This document shows, one piece after another, positions 15,819 through 23,790 of a DNA stretch of 64,000 nt. Position numbers and translations under genes: made by a program. Numbering within the stretch: position 1 is the stretch's first letter; each line of letters starts with the position of its first letter. The notes below the pieces were generated by a model that was not told the origin of the DNA, did not search any database, and worked only from the letters and a program-made list of their open reading frames with translations. Origin of the DNA: Nocardioides sp. (GTDB lineage Bacteria; Actinomycetota; Actinomycetes; Propionibacteriales; Nocardioidaceae); NCBI RefSeq assembly GCF_030149505.1, contig NZ_JASBRN010000082.1, forward strand, positions 1-64,000, written 5' to 3'.

Positions 15819-17734
15819 TGCGTCGGGTCGCCCTGCTCCTGGTCGCCGCGCTGCTGGGGCTGCTGCCCACGGCCGCGTGGGGATCCGGCACGTCCGGCGC
15901 CGCCGGCGAGGCGGCGGCGATCTCCTACGTCGAGCCCACCGACGACGGCCGGGTCCAGCTGGTCGTCTCGCTCCCGCCCTCGGCCGATCCCGACCTCGAC
16001 TCAGTGGCTGTGAGCGTCGGCGGCACCGACGTGGAGGCCACCGCCGAGCCGGCCGGCACCTCGGGCGCGGTGCAGCGCACCGCCGTGCTGGTCATGGACA
16101 CCAGCAACTCGATGGAGGGCGAGCGCTTCGCCGCCGCCCAGTCCGCTGCCCTCGCCTACGTCGACGGTCTGCCCGCCGACGTCTCGCTGGGCATCGTCAC
16201 CTTCGCACGGGAGGTCGCCCAACCCCTGGCGCCGACCACCGACCGCGACGCCGCCCGCGCCGTCATCGGCGAGCTCTCGCTGTCGGGCCAGACCGCGCTG
16301 TACGACGGTGTGCTGAGCGCCGTCGACATGGCCGGCACCGAGGGGCAGCGCACCCTCGTCGTGCTGTCCGACGGCGCAGACACCACGGAGACGACCCTGG
16401 AGTCGGTGACCGCCGCGGTCTCGACCGCCGAGGTGACCCTCGACGTCGTCTCCCTCGAGCAAAGTCCCGGCGGCGACCTCACCACCCTGGCCGAGGCCGG
16501 CGGTGGCGAGGTCATCCCCGCCACGAGCGAGGCGCTGAGCGGGACCTTCGCCGCCGAGGCAGACGCCCTGACCCGCCAGGTGCTCGTGACGGCGGAGCTG
16601 CCCGCCGACCTGCAGAGCGTGGAGCAGCAGGTCGCCGTCACGCTCACGACCAGCGCCGGCGAGCTGAGCGCCGAGGCCTTCGCCACGGTGGCCTCGTCGA
16701 TCGCCGGCGGCACCGGCGTCGACGACCAGCTCGTCCGCAGCAGCGGCTGGGCCCTCCCCTCGTGGGCGATGTACGCCGGGATCACCCTGCTCGGCGTCGG
16801 GCTGGTCGTGCTGCTGGTGCTGCTGGTGCCCACCCCGGCACCCGCGCCCACGGCGGCCGACCGCGTGGCGTCCTACACCGCGAAGGCAGGAGGGGCGACG
16901 GAGCCAGAGGGGCCGCGGATCGACACCGAGCAGGCGATCGCCCAGGCCAAGGACGCCGCGGCCAACGTGCTGAAGCGCAACAAGGGGCTCGAGGCGAAGA
17001 TCGCGGCCCGGCTCGACGGCGCCGGCAGCGAGCTCAAGCCGGCCGAGTGGCTGCTGGTGCACACCGGCGTCGTGGTCGTCGCCGGCGTGCTCGGCCTGCT
17101 GCTGGGCGCCGGGAACATCCTGCTCGGGCTGCTCTTCATCGGTCTCGGGGTCGTGGGGCCCTGGGTCTATCTCGGCATCCGGCAGTCGCGGCGGCGCAAG
17201 GCGTTCAACGCGGGGCTGCCCGACACGCTGCAGCTCATCAGCGGGTCGCTGTCGGCCGGGCTCTCGCTCGCGCAGTCGGTCGACACCGTCGTACGAGAAG
17301 GGCCGGAGCCGATCGCCACGGAGTTCCGCCGTGTCCTGGTCGAGACCCGGCTCGGCGTCACGATCGAGGACGCGCTGGAGGGACTGGCCGAGCGGTTCGA
17401 CAGCAAGGACTTCGAGTGGGTGGTCATGGCCATCCGGATCCAGCGCCAGGTGGGCGGCAACCTCGCCGAGCTCCTCGACACGGTCGCCGGCACGATGCGG
17501 GAGCGGGAGTACGTCCGGCGCCAGGTCGCCGCGCTCGCCGCCGAGGGCAAGCTGTCGGCGTGGGTGTTGGGCCTGCTGCCGCCGCTGTTCCTGCTCTACC
17601 TCGTGCTGACGAACTACGACTACGTCGGCGTCCTGTTCACCGATCCTCGCGGATGGGTGATGCTCATCGGTGCCACGCTGTGGCTCGGTGTGGGAGTGTT
17701 CTGGATGAGCCGCCTGGTGAAGGTGGAGGTGTGA
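15818..17734 (+). CDS. tadB: VWA-domain/TadB fusion, Flp pilus inner-membrane platform protein
   Basis: This 638-residue fusion begins with a signal-like N-terminus (RRVALLLVAALLGLLPTAAWG), followed by a von Willebrand A domain (about 85-250). Its MIDAS motif is VMDTSNSMEG (DxSxS), with the conserved Thr in SGQTALYDG and Asp in VVLSDGADTTE. A membrane helix (ALPSWAMYAGITLLGVGLVVLLVLLV) separates it from a C-terminal T2SSF domain: two more helices near 410-450, then LPDTLQLISGSLSAGLSLAQSVDTVVREGPEPIATEF and two final helices. TadB is usually ~300 residues without VWA. The VWA domain is expected outside the membrane, where it could contact pilins or surfaces; this is inference. Confidence 0.87.
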   Translation: MRRVALLLVAALLGLLPTAAWGSGTSGAAGEAAAISYVEPTDDGRVQLVVSLPPSADPDLDSVAVSVGGTDVEATAEPAGTSGAVQRTAVLVMDTSNSMEGERFAAAQSAALAYVDGLPADVSLGIVTFAREVAQPLAPTTDRDAARAVIGELSLSGQTALYDGVLSAVDMAGTEGQRTLVVLSDGADTTETTLESVTAAVSTAEVTLDVVSLEQSPGGDLTTLAEAGGGEVIPATSEALSGTFAAEADALTRQVLVTAELPADLQSVEQQVAVTLTTSAGELSAEAFATVASSIAGGTGVDDQLVRSSGWALPSWAMYAGITLLGVGLVVLLVLLVPTPAPAPTAADRVASYTAKAGGATEPEGPRIDTEQAIAQAKDAAANVLKRNKGLEAKIAARLDGAGSELKPAEWLLVHTGVVVVAGVLGLLLGAGNILLGLLFIGLGVVGPWVYLGIRQSRRRKAFNAGLPDTLQLISGSLSAGLSLAQSVDTVVREGPEPIATEFRRVLVETRLGVTIEDALEGLAERFDSKDFEWVVMAIRIQRQVGGNLAELLDTVAGTMREREYVRRQVAALAAEGKLSAWVLGLLPPLFLLYLVLTNYDYVGVLFTDPRGWVMLIGATLWLGVGVFWMSRLVKVEV

Positions 17735-17735
17735 G

Positions 17736-18656
17736 ATGACCCTGCTGCTCGTGCTCGGAGTGCTGCTCGTGCTCACCTCGATCCTGCTCGTGGCCTCCGC
17801 GACCACCAGCGACGCCGAGGCTTCGGGGATCGGCAAGTCGCTGGCGATGCTGCAGGCGATGACGGCGGCGCCCAAGGCGCTCACCGACGAGGTCGACCGA
17901 CCCTTCAGTGAGCGGGTGTGGGAGCCGCTCCAGGCCCGAGCCCTGGGCCTCGGGCGCCGACTGTCCGGCGCGGACTCCGCGGAGCGGATCCGTCGCAAGC
18001 TCGACCTCGCGGGCAACCCCGCCGGTCTGACCGTGGACCGGGTGACCGCCGGAAAAGTCATCGGGGCCGTCCTCGGTGTGGTGGTCGCCCTGCTGCTCAG
18101 CCTGCTCCTGGGTGTTGGCGGCTCCGTGCGGATTGCGGCGCTGCTGGGTGGGCTGGTGTTCGGCTTCTTCGCTCCCAGCCTCTACCTCTATCAGAAGGCC
18201 TACGACCGCTCGATGGAGATCCAGCGCGACCTCCCCGATGCCGTCGACCTGATGACCATCAGTGTCGAGTCGGGCCTCGGCTTCGACGCCGCCGTCCAGC
18301 AGGTCGCCCGCAACACCAACGGTCCGCTCGCCGAGGAGTTCTCGCGCGTGTTGCGGGAGATGCAGATCGGCCAAGGGCGGGCCGCCGCGCTGCGCGCCAT
18401 GTCGGACCGCACCAACGTCGCCGACCTCAAGACCTTCGTCAGCTCGATGGTCCAGGCCGACTCCTTCGGCGTCCCGGTCGGACAGGTGCTCCGCGTCCAG
18501 TCCAGCGAGATGCGGGTCAAGCGCCGGCAGCGGGCCGAGGCGAAGGCGCAGCAGGTGCCGGTGAAGATCACGGTGCCCCTGATCTTCTGCATCCTCCCGA
18601 CCCTCTTCATCGCCGTCCTCGGACCGGCTGTCATCACCATCCTGGACAGCTTCTGA
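17736..18656 (+). CDS. tadC: Flp pilus platform protein TadC
   Basis: This 306-residue T2SSF-family membrane protein carries an N-terminal helix (LLLVLGVLLVLTSILLVASAT), a paired-helix region near 110-150, the conserved IQRDLPDAVDLMTISVESGLGFDAAVQQVARNTNGPLAEEF segment, VPVGQVLRVQSSEMRVKRRQRAE, and a C-terminal helix. TadC forms the inner-membrane platform with TadB above the TadA ATPase. It starts one base after the tadB stop. No tadE, tadF, tadG or prepilin peptidase gene follows; those functions must be encoded elsewhere. Confidence 0.88.
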   Translation: MTLLLVLGVLLVLTSILLVASATTSDAEASGIGKSLAMLQAMTAAPKALTDEVDRPFSERVWEPLQARALGLGRRLSGADSAERIRRKLDLAGNPAGLTVDRVTAGKVIGAVLGVVVALLLSLLLGVGGSVRIAALLGGLVFGFFAPSLYLYQKAYDRSMEIQRDLPDAVDLMTISVESGLGFDAAVQQVARNTNGPLAEEFSRVLREMQIGQGRAAALRAMSDRTNVADLKTFVSSMVQADSFGVPVGQVLRVQSSEMRVKRRQRAEAKAQQVPVKITVPLIFCILPTLFIAVLGPAVITILDSF

Positions 18657-18672
18657 GGCGGCGGAGGAAACC

Positions 18673-20256
18673 ATGAGGACCGGTCCGGACCTGCGGATCT
18701 CAGCGGCGGCGCGCGGCTTCGTGTTGCTGGCTCTCGGTGGACCGATCCTGTGGGACCGCGACGTCGCCTCGGTCATCGCCCTGGCCGTGCTCAGCACGCA
18801 CTGGGCGACCGCAGCGCTGGTCGAGCGACGCTCGCTCCGAGCCCGCGGGCCGGTCACCATCATCGACGCCGCCGTCGTCGGGCTTGTGGCAGCCCTCACG
18901 ATCGACTCCCTGGCCGTGCTCGGGGCCCTCGCCGTCCCGCCCTTCATCGCCGGTCTCTGGCGCGGGTTCGAAGGGGTGCTGCTCGCCCTCTCCGCCCAGT
19001 TGGTGACCGTTGTCTTCGTCTCACTGGCGACAGAAGGCACGCTGACCAATGAGCAGGCGCTGGGCATCTTCACGTGGGCGACCATGGGACTCGCCCTGGG
19101 CATGGTGGCCACCTTCGTCCGCGGCGCCCTGCGTGACGACGACCCGTTGGCGCCGTACCGGCACGCCACCGACCTGTTGCGCGAGCTGAACAGCCTCAGC
19201 ATCGGGCTCTCCGCGGGGCTGGATCCACGCAGCCTCGGCGGGCTCATCCTGGACGCGGTGCTCGACGAGGTGCCCGTCTCGACCGTGGGCATCCACGTGC
19301 CCCTGGACGACCACCTCGCCACCCTCGCCGCGAAGTCGTTCGCTGGCGGCGACCCGGACCGGTGTGCAGAGATCGCCGCCCGTGCCTGGTCGCGGGAACA
19401 GCTGCTGGTGGAACACGGCTGCTTCGCGTTCCCCCTCGAGGGGCACCGCGGCACGGTCGCCGTCGTCAGCGGCACCCTGCCGCCGGGGACGACGGTGGAC
19501 GACGCGCAGCTGCGCCGCCGGGTCGCCCACCTGCAGGAGGTGCTGGTCGAGCGCTCAGTGCCGCTGCAGACGGGGCTGCTCTTCGAGGGGTTCCGCGACA
19601 TCGCCACCGCCGACGAGCGCCAGCGCCTCTCTCGGGAGATGCACGACGGTGTCGCCCAGGACATCGCGTCCCTGGGGTACGTCGTCGATGCCCTCGCCGC
19701 CGCCGCACCCACGCCCGAGCTCGAGGCGCAGCTGATGATGCTGCGCGAGCGGGTCACGGCGATCGTCGCCGAGGTGCGGCGCTCGGTCACGACCCTGCGC
19801 ACCACGGTGGGCACCAGCGAGTCGCTCGGCAGCGCCATCATCGGCGTCACGCGCAACCTCAGCCAGACCTCGGGCGTGCCGATCGAGGTCACGCTCGACG
19901 AGCAGCCGCAGCGGCTGCGCCCCGAGGTCGAGGCCGAGCTGTTCCGGATCGCCCAGGAGGCGCTCAACAACGCGGTCAAGCACGCGCACGCCAGGGTCAT
20001 CCGGGTCCACTGCCAGGTGGCGGCACCGTACGCCGCCATCTCGGTGCGCGATGACGGCCGCGGCTTGGGCGAGGCGCGGACAGACTCCTACGGGATGGGC
20101 ATCATGAGGGAGCGCGCACGCCTCATCGACGCCGAGCTCAGCATCACCGAGCCCCCCGACGGCGGCCTGGACGTGACGGTGCGGCTCTCCCCCGAGCCGG
20201 CCGGCGCTACCGCTCCCTCCACCCCCCGACCGAAGCAGGTGACCTCTCCTCGATGA
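18673..20256 (+). CDS. membrane sensor histidine kinase of the pilus locus
   Basis: This 527-residue NarX/LiaS-type kinase has about six N-terminal membrane helices (1-155), a GAF-like middle (about 170-300) and a HisKA_3 H-box QRLSREMHDGVAQDIASLGYVVDAL. The catalytic domain has EALNNAVKHAHA (N-box) and VRDDGRGLGEA (G1). The C-terminal ~20 residues are Pro/Ser-rich. ATG 18673 follows GGAGGAAA by 4 bases and is 16 bases after tadC, so it lies in the pilus operon. It overlaps the response regulator start by 4 bases. The signal is unknown; surface contact or pilus status is a reasonable guess. Confidence 0.85.
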   Translation: MRTGPDLRISAAARGFVLLALGGPILWDRDVASVIALAVLSTHWATAALVERRSLRARGPVTIIDAAVVGLVAALTIDSLAVLGALAVPPFIAGLWRGFEGVLLALSAQLVTVVFVSLATEGTLTNEQALGIFTWATMGLALGMVATFVRGALRDDDPLAPYRHATDLLRELNSLSIGLSAGLDPRSLGGLILDAVLDEVPVSTVGIHVPLDDHLATLAAKSFAGGDPDRCAEIAARAWSREQLLVEHGCFAFPLEGHRGTVAVVSGTLPPGTTVDDAQLRRRVAHLQEVLVERSVPLQTGLLFEGFRDIATADERQRLSREMHDGVAQDIASLGYVVDALAAAAPTPELEAQLMMLRERVTAIVAEVRRSVTTLRTTVGTSESLGSAIIGVTRNLSQTSGVPIEVTLDEQPQRLRPEVEAELFRIAQEALNNAVKHAHARVIRVHCQVAAPYAAISVRDDGRGLGEARTDSYGMGIMRERARLIDAELSITEPPDGGLDVTVRLSPEPAGATAPSTPRPKQVTSPR

Positions 20257-20909
20257 GCGAGTCCATCTCCGTGATGCTGGTCGACGACCACGAGCTGATC
20301 CGCACCGGGCTCGCCGGCGTCTTCGACCTCCAGCCCGACATGCACGTGGCCGGCCAGGCCGGCTCGGTCCGTGAGGCGCTGGCGCGCTTCGCCGAGGTGC
20401 GCCCCGACGTGGTCGTCACCGACCTCCAGCTCGGCGACGGCACCGGCCTCGACATCGTGCGCGCCCTGCGCCGCGACCACGACGACGTGGGCCTCATCGT
20501 GCTGACCATGCACTCCGGGGACGACCAGATCTTCGCCGCGATGGAGGCCGGCGCCTCCGGCTTCGTGGGCAAGGACGCCCCGTCCACGGAGGTGGTCAAG
20601 GCGGCCCGGCACGCCCACGTCTCGCCCCGCTCGTTCATCTGCAGCGGACTGGTCGGTGCGATGATGCGCCGCGGAGCGACCGAGTCCTCCCGCCTCACCG
20701 ACCGCGAGCACGAGGTGCTGGTGCTCCTGGCCGACGGCCTGGGCGCTGCGCAGATCGGCGCGCAGCTCTACATGAGCGAGTCGACGGCGAAATCCCACAT
20801 CGCCCGGATCTACCAGAAGCTGGGCGCCGCGAACCGCGCCCAGGCCCTGGTCACCGCGATGCGCATCGGGCTGCTCTCCAGCGTGAACCCTGGCCCGACC
20901 ACATCTTGA
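20253..20909 (+). CDS. LuxR/NarL-family response regulator of the pilus locus
   Basis: This 218-residue regulator has acidic residues in MLVDDHELIRTG, the phospho-acceptor Asp in VVVTDLQLGDGTG, and Lys in GFVGKDAPS, then a LuxR helix-turn-helix LTDREHEVLVLLADGLGAAQIGAQLYMSESTAKSHIARIYQKL. The start overlaps the kinase stop (ATGA). It is followed after 31 bases by a perfect dyad, GTAGTC-N6-GACTAC, upstream of the pilin gene, which is a natural candidate for its binding site. Confidence 0.87.
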   Translation: MSESISVMLVDDHELIRTGLAGVFDLQPDMHVAGQAGSVREALARFAEVRPDVVVTDLQLGDGTGLDIVRALRRDHDDVGLIVLTMHSGDDQIFAAMEAGASGFVGKDAPSTEVVKAARHAHVSPRSFICSGLVGAMMRRGATESSRLTDREHEVLVLLADGLGAAQIGAQLYMSESTAKSHIARIYQKLGAANRAQALVTAMRIGLLSSVNPGPTTS

Positions 20910-20939
20910 TTCCGCGGCGTCCGCGGTCGTGCCACAGGC

Positions 20940-20957
20940 GTAGTCCGAAGTGACTAC
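20940..20957 (+). promoter_or_regulatory. dyad GTAGTC-N6-GACTAC, candidate operator for the pilin gene
   Basis: An 18-base element has perfect 6-base arms (20940-20945 and 20952-20957) around CGAAGT. It lies 31 bases after the response regulator stop and 104 bases before the pilin start. NarL/LuxR-type regulators commonly bind such inverted hexamers or heptamers. No clear -35/-10 was identified around it, so position relative to the promoter is unknown. Confidence 0.45.
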
Positions 20958-21018
20958 CGCGGCTCGGCCGCTCTCCCGATGAGCCTGAGCACCTTCCCGG
21001 CGGAGGATGGGCACATGA

Positions 21019-21036
21019 GGTTCCCCGTCGGGAACC
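21019..21036 (+). promoter_or_regulatory. hairpin in the pilin leader
   Basis: The stem GGTTCCC/GGGAACC with a 4-base loop lies 24 bases before the pilin start and just ahead of its ribosome site GGGGAGA (21047-21053). It could stabilise the abundant pilin transcript or modulate translation. It is not a terminator, since the gene follows directly. Confidence 0.45.
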
Positions 21037-21060
21037 CCGACCACCAGGGGAGAACACACC

Positions 21061-21276
21061 ATGCTCGAGTTCCTGCGCATCATGCTGGACGCCCGCTTCG
21101 CCGCCCGTGACGAGCGCGGCGCCTCCGCCGTGGAGTACGGCCTGCTCATCGCGGGCATCGCGGCGCTCATCGTCGCCGTCGTCTTCGCCTTCAACGGCAC
21201 CATCACGGGCCTCTTCGACAAGACGGAGAACTGCATCGCCACCAGCGGCACCGGCACCGGCTGCTCGCGCCCCTGA
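21061..21276 (+). CDS. flp: Flp/Fap-type pilin
   Basis: This 71-residue major pilin precursor has a basic leader ending RDERG, then ASAVEYGLLIAGIAALIVAVVF: a type IVb/Flp cleavage site after Gly, Glu at mature position 5, Tyr at 6 and the hydrophobic assembly helix. The C-terminal region has two cysteines (ENCIATSGTGTGC), which could form a disulfide. ATG 21061 is preceded by GGGGAGA at 8 bases. It is separated from the assembly operon by a 151-base region with a dyad and a hairpin, so its expression is probably set separately and at a higher level. Confidence 0.92.
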   Translation: MLEFLRIMLDARFAARDERGASAVEYGLLIAGIAALIVAVVFAFNGTITGLFDKTENCIATSGTGTGCSRP

Positions 21277-21282
21277 CGCTGA

Positions 21283-21299
21283 GCTTCGCTTGGCGAAGC
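21283..21299 (+). terminator. stem-loop after the pilin gene
   Basis: The perfect stem GCTTCGC/GCGAAGC with loop TTG starts 7 bases after the pilin stop. It has no T-tract, as is usual for high-GC actinobacteria. It separates the pilin from the convergent M48 peptidase gene. Confidence 0.6.
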
Positions 21300-21360
21300 C
21301 CGACCTGGGCCTGACCAAGAGGCTCCCGAGAAGACGACCCGTGTGGCCCTCTCCCGTCCG

Positions 21361-22560
21361 TCAGGACCGGGCGAGGGCCACACGCACGAGCACGGTCGGG
21401 TGCGTGCCGAAGGCCCAGTGCCACAGCGCGGGCGGCGTCGGGTCCGAGAGCGAGCGGAGCGAGAGCCGTCGCTGGAGCGCCACGAAGCCCTCCGGGTCGC
21501 CCGTGAACCGCAGCGACTCGCCATCGGCCCGCAGCTCGATCCGGCGGCTGAGGCCGCTCTGCACCGGCGCCGTCACCAGCGTGCCGGCGGCGAGCAGCAC
21601 CAGCAGCACCGGCACGACACGCGGGTCGCCGAGCCGCCGGCGGCCCAGGGCCACGCCGAGAAGACCCACGGCGGTCGCGGCCCCGAGCGCCCCGAGCGCG
21701 GTGCCCACCAGCACGTCGTCGTTGCGGGCGTGGGCGAGCTCGTGCGCCACCACGCTCAGCGCCTCCGGGGTCGGCACGTCCTCGACCAGGTTGTCGTAGA
21801 GCACGACCCGTCGGGTGCCGCCGAAGCCGGAGACGTAGGCGTTCAGCGTGGTGGTGCGACGAGAGGCATCGGCGACCAGCACCTCGTCCACGGGGACGCC
21901 CTCGGCCTCGGCCAGGGCGAGCACGCCGGAGCGCAGCTCGCCGTCCGGCAGCGGGGTGAAGCGGTTGAAGAGCGGCTCCACCACGACCGGGTAGGCGAAG
22001 CTCCCCAGCGCGACGAGGACGGCCACGGAGACCCCCACCACCGCCGGCCAGGCGGTGCGCCAGCGGCGCGCGACCCCGACGAGCACCACGACCAGCAGCC
22101 CCGTCACCGCCACGTCGACCGCCTCCGAGACCACGGCGTCCCGGGCGAACCCGGCCCAGGACTGGTCCGAGAGACCGGCGTCCAGGACGTGCCGTCGCTG
22201 GAGCACCGAGAACGTCAGGGTCGCCGCCCGCGACACCAGCTCCACCGCCAGCACCGCCAGGAGGGCCTGCACCCACCACGGCCCCGGCAGCCGCGCGACG
22301 AGACGACGCACGCGGGCGGAGGCGGCCAGCAGGCCCAGCACCAGCAGGTTCACGGCCATCGACAGGGCCGACCAGGTGCGCAGGGTCCCCGCGAAGTCCT
22401 CCGCGCGGGCCACCTCGGTGCTGGTGAAGACCTCCTCGACCGACACCGGAGCGGGGGTACCTCCCGGCACCGGTGACCACGGCACCAGCACCGCGGCCAG
22501 CACCGCGAAGGCGGCCCCGGCCACCAGCAGGACGACCAGCGACACCCGGCGGGTGCTCAT
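21361..22560 (-). CDS. M48 (Ste24-like) integral membrane metallopeptidase
   Basis: This 399-residue multi-pass protein has membrane helices at the N-terminus (RRVSLVVLLVAGAAFAVLAAVLV) and through the first 180 residues. It has an N-terminal CAAX-protease-type segment (LPDGELRSGVLALAEAEGVPVDEVLVADASRRTTTLNAYVSGFGGTRRVVLYDNL), zinc motif VVAHELAHARNDDV (HExxH) and, further on, SRRIELRADGESLRFTGDPEGF, which supplies the third ligand Glu. This is the Ste24/CAAX prenyl protease 1 layout. Bacterial members are thought to process or degrade membrane proteins. The start overlaps the upstream protease-like gene by 4 bases (ATGA). Confidence 0.82.
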   Translation of the reverse strand: MSTRRVSLVVLLVAGAAFAVLAAVLVPWSPVPGGTPAPVSVEEVFTSTEVARAEDFAGTLRTWSALSMAVNLLVLGLLAASARVRRLVARLPGPWWVQALLAVLAVELVSRAATLTFSVLQRRHVLDAGLSDQSWAGFARDAVVSEAVDVAVTGLLVVVLVGVARRWRTAWPAVVGVSVAVLVALGSFAYPVVVEPLFNRFTPLPDGELRSGVLALAEAEGVPVDEVLVADASRRTTTLNAYVSGFGGTRRVVLYDNLVEDVPTPEALSVVAHELAHARNDDVLVGTALGALGAATAVGLLGVALGRRRLGDPRVVPVLLVLLAAGTLVTAPVQSGLSRRIELRADGESLRFTGDPEGFVALQRRLSLRSLSDPTPPALWHWAFGTHPTVLVRVALARS

Positions 22561-23756
22561 GCCGACCTCGCCGCGTCGAGCAGCAGCTCCTGCCACCGGT
22601 CGGTCAGGGTCGCGAGGTCCAGGCCCGCCTCCTGCTGGAGCGCTGCCTCGATGTCGGTCCCGGCGCCCGCACTCGCGTAGACCTCGAGGAGCGCGTCCTC
22701 CCCTGCCAGCTCCACCAAGGCCCGGGAGGCCAGCCAGGCCGCCTCGTACGCCGCCCCCAGGTGGGGCGCGGTCACGTCGAACTCCGCCTCCCCGGGCAGC
22801 CGGTCCGGCGCACCCTCGCGCCGCACCTGCGCCAGCACCTGGGCGGCGGTCTGCGACAGCGGCAGGTCGACGTCGCGCAGCGCCACGTAGTCGGCGAAGC
22901 CCTCCACCAGCCACACGGGTGCGCGGCTCGTGGGCGCCCCCGTCAGTGCGTGCACCGCCTCGTGGGTCATCACCACCTGGGCGCCGGTCCGTCGCAGCCG
23001 GCCGAGCTCCTCGGGGTTGACGAACACGTGGACCGGAGCGGACCCGACGGTGCGGCCGTCGACCGAGGCGGTGACCGCCGCCACCCCGCTGTACGTCCCC
23101 TCGGGCACACCCAGCACCGCGTCGAGCTCCGTGCTGCTGCCGGGGACCTCGACGACCAGGCCGCCGCGCAGGTCGGGGAGCACGCGACGCACCTGCGGCA
23201 GTGCCCGCGCCGCCAGGGCGGTGTACGGCGCCGGGTCCTGCCCCGCGGTCACCACGAGCGTGTCTCCGGCCCGCTCGACGAGCGCCGGCCCGCGCAGCCA
23301 CAGCGGGACACGTCCCCCGGTGAAGCCGGTGACCGCGACGCGCCCCTCACCTTGGCGCAGCCCCACCTCGACCTCGGTCCGCGCCGGTCCGGAGGGCTGG
23401 CCACGCAGCTCCCACGTCAGGTCGGCACGCGCCGTCCAACTGCCGTCCTCGCGCAGGACCCCGACCTGGTCGACGAAGCGGAGCACCACGCCCTCGACCC
23501 GCAGGTCGGCGGCGTTCCCGGCGAGCGCGGCGAGGAGGTCGCGGGCGGCGGAGTCGCCGTCCGGCGCGAGCGCGGCACTGGTCTCCTCGTCGCCCCGCGA
23601 GAGCGCCTGCGCGAGCGCGGACAGGGCGGCGGAGGCACCAGCGGCGTCGACGCCCGCGGCGGCGGGCGGCGCGGGCGGAGCGACGTACCGGTCGTCGCTC
23701 AGCAGCACGACTGCCGTGACCACCGCGACGGTGGCCACCAGCAGCGTGGCCAGCAC
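22557..23756 (-). CDS. membrane-anchored peptidase-MA-like metalloprotease
   Basis: This encodes 399 residues from GTG 23756. A signal anchor (ATLLVATVAVVTAVVLL) leads to an extracellular chain containing VVMTHEAVHALTG, an HExxH zinc motif, then LVEGFADYVALRDVDLPL, which carries the downstream acidic ligand region of the MA clan (E-G-F-A-D-Y). Members are secreted zinc proteases of unknown target. The GTG leaves no basic residues before the anchor; in-frame codons upstream add PPRRSWRR, and a CTG at 23796-23798 overlaps the NlpC stop, so the true start may be upstream. The stop overlaps the M48 peptidase start. No lysine is present. Confidence 0.72.
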   Translation of the reverse strand: MLATLLVATVAVVTAVVLLSDDRYVAPPAPPAAAGVDAAGASAALSALAQALSRGDEETSAALAPDGDSAARDLLAALAGNAADLRVEGVVLRFVDQVGVLREDGSWTARADLTWELRGQPSGPARTEVEVGLRQGEGRVAVTGFTGGRVPLWLRGPALVERAGDTLVVTAGQDPAPYTALAARALPQVRRVLPDLRGGLVVEVPGSSTELDAVLGVPEGTYSGVAAVTASVDGRTVGSAPVHVFVNPEELGRLRRTGAQVVMTHEAVHALTGAPTSRAPVWLVEGFADYVALRDVDLPLSQTAAQVLAQVRREGAPDRLPGEAEFDVTAPHLGAAYEAAWLASRALVELAGEDALLEVYASAGAGTDIEAALQQEAGLDLATLTDRWQELLLDAARSA

Positions 23757-23790
23757 CCGCCGCCAGGAGCGGCGGGGCGGACCGACGGGC

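Noticed and set aside
16001..18061. A 686-residue minus-strand frame across the tadB-tadC genes
   Set aside because: Composition is that of a reverse frame of GC-rich DNA; the sense genes have clear family motifs.
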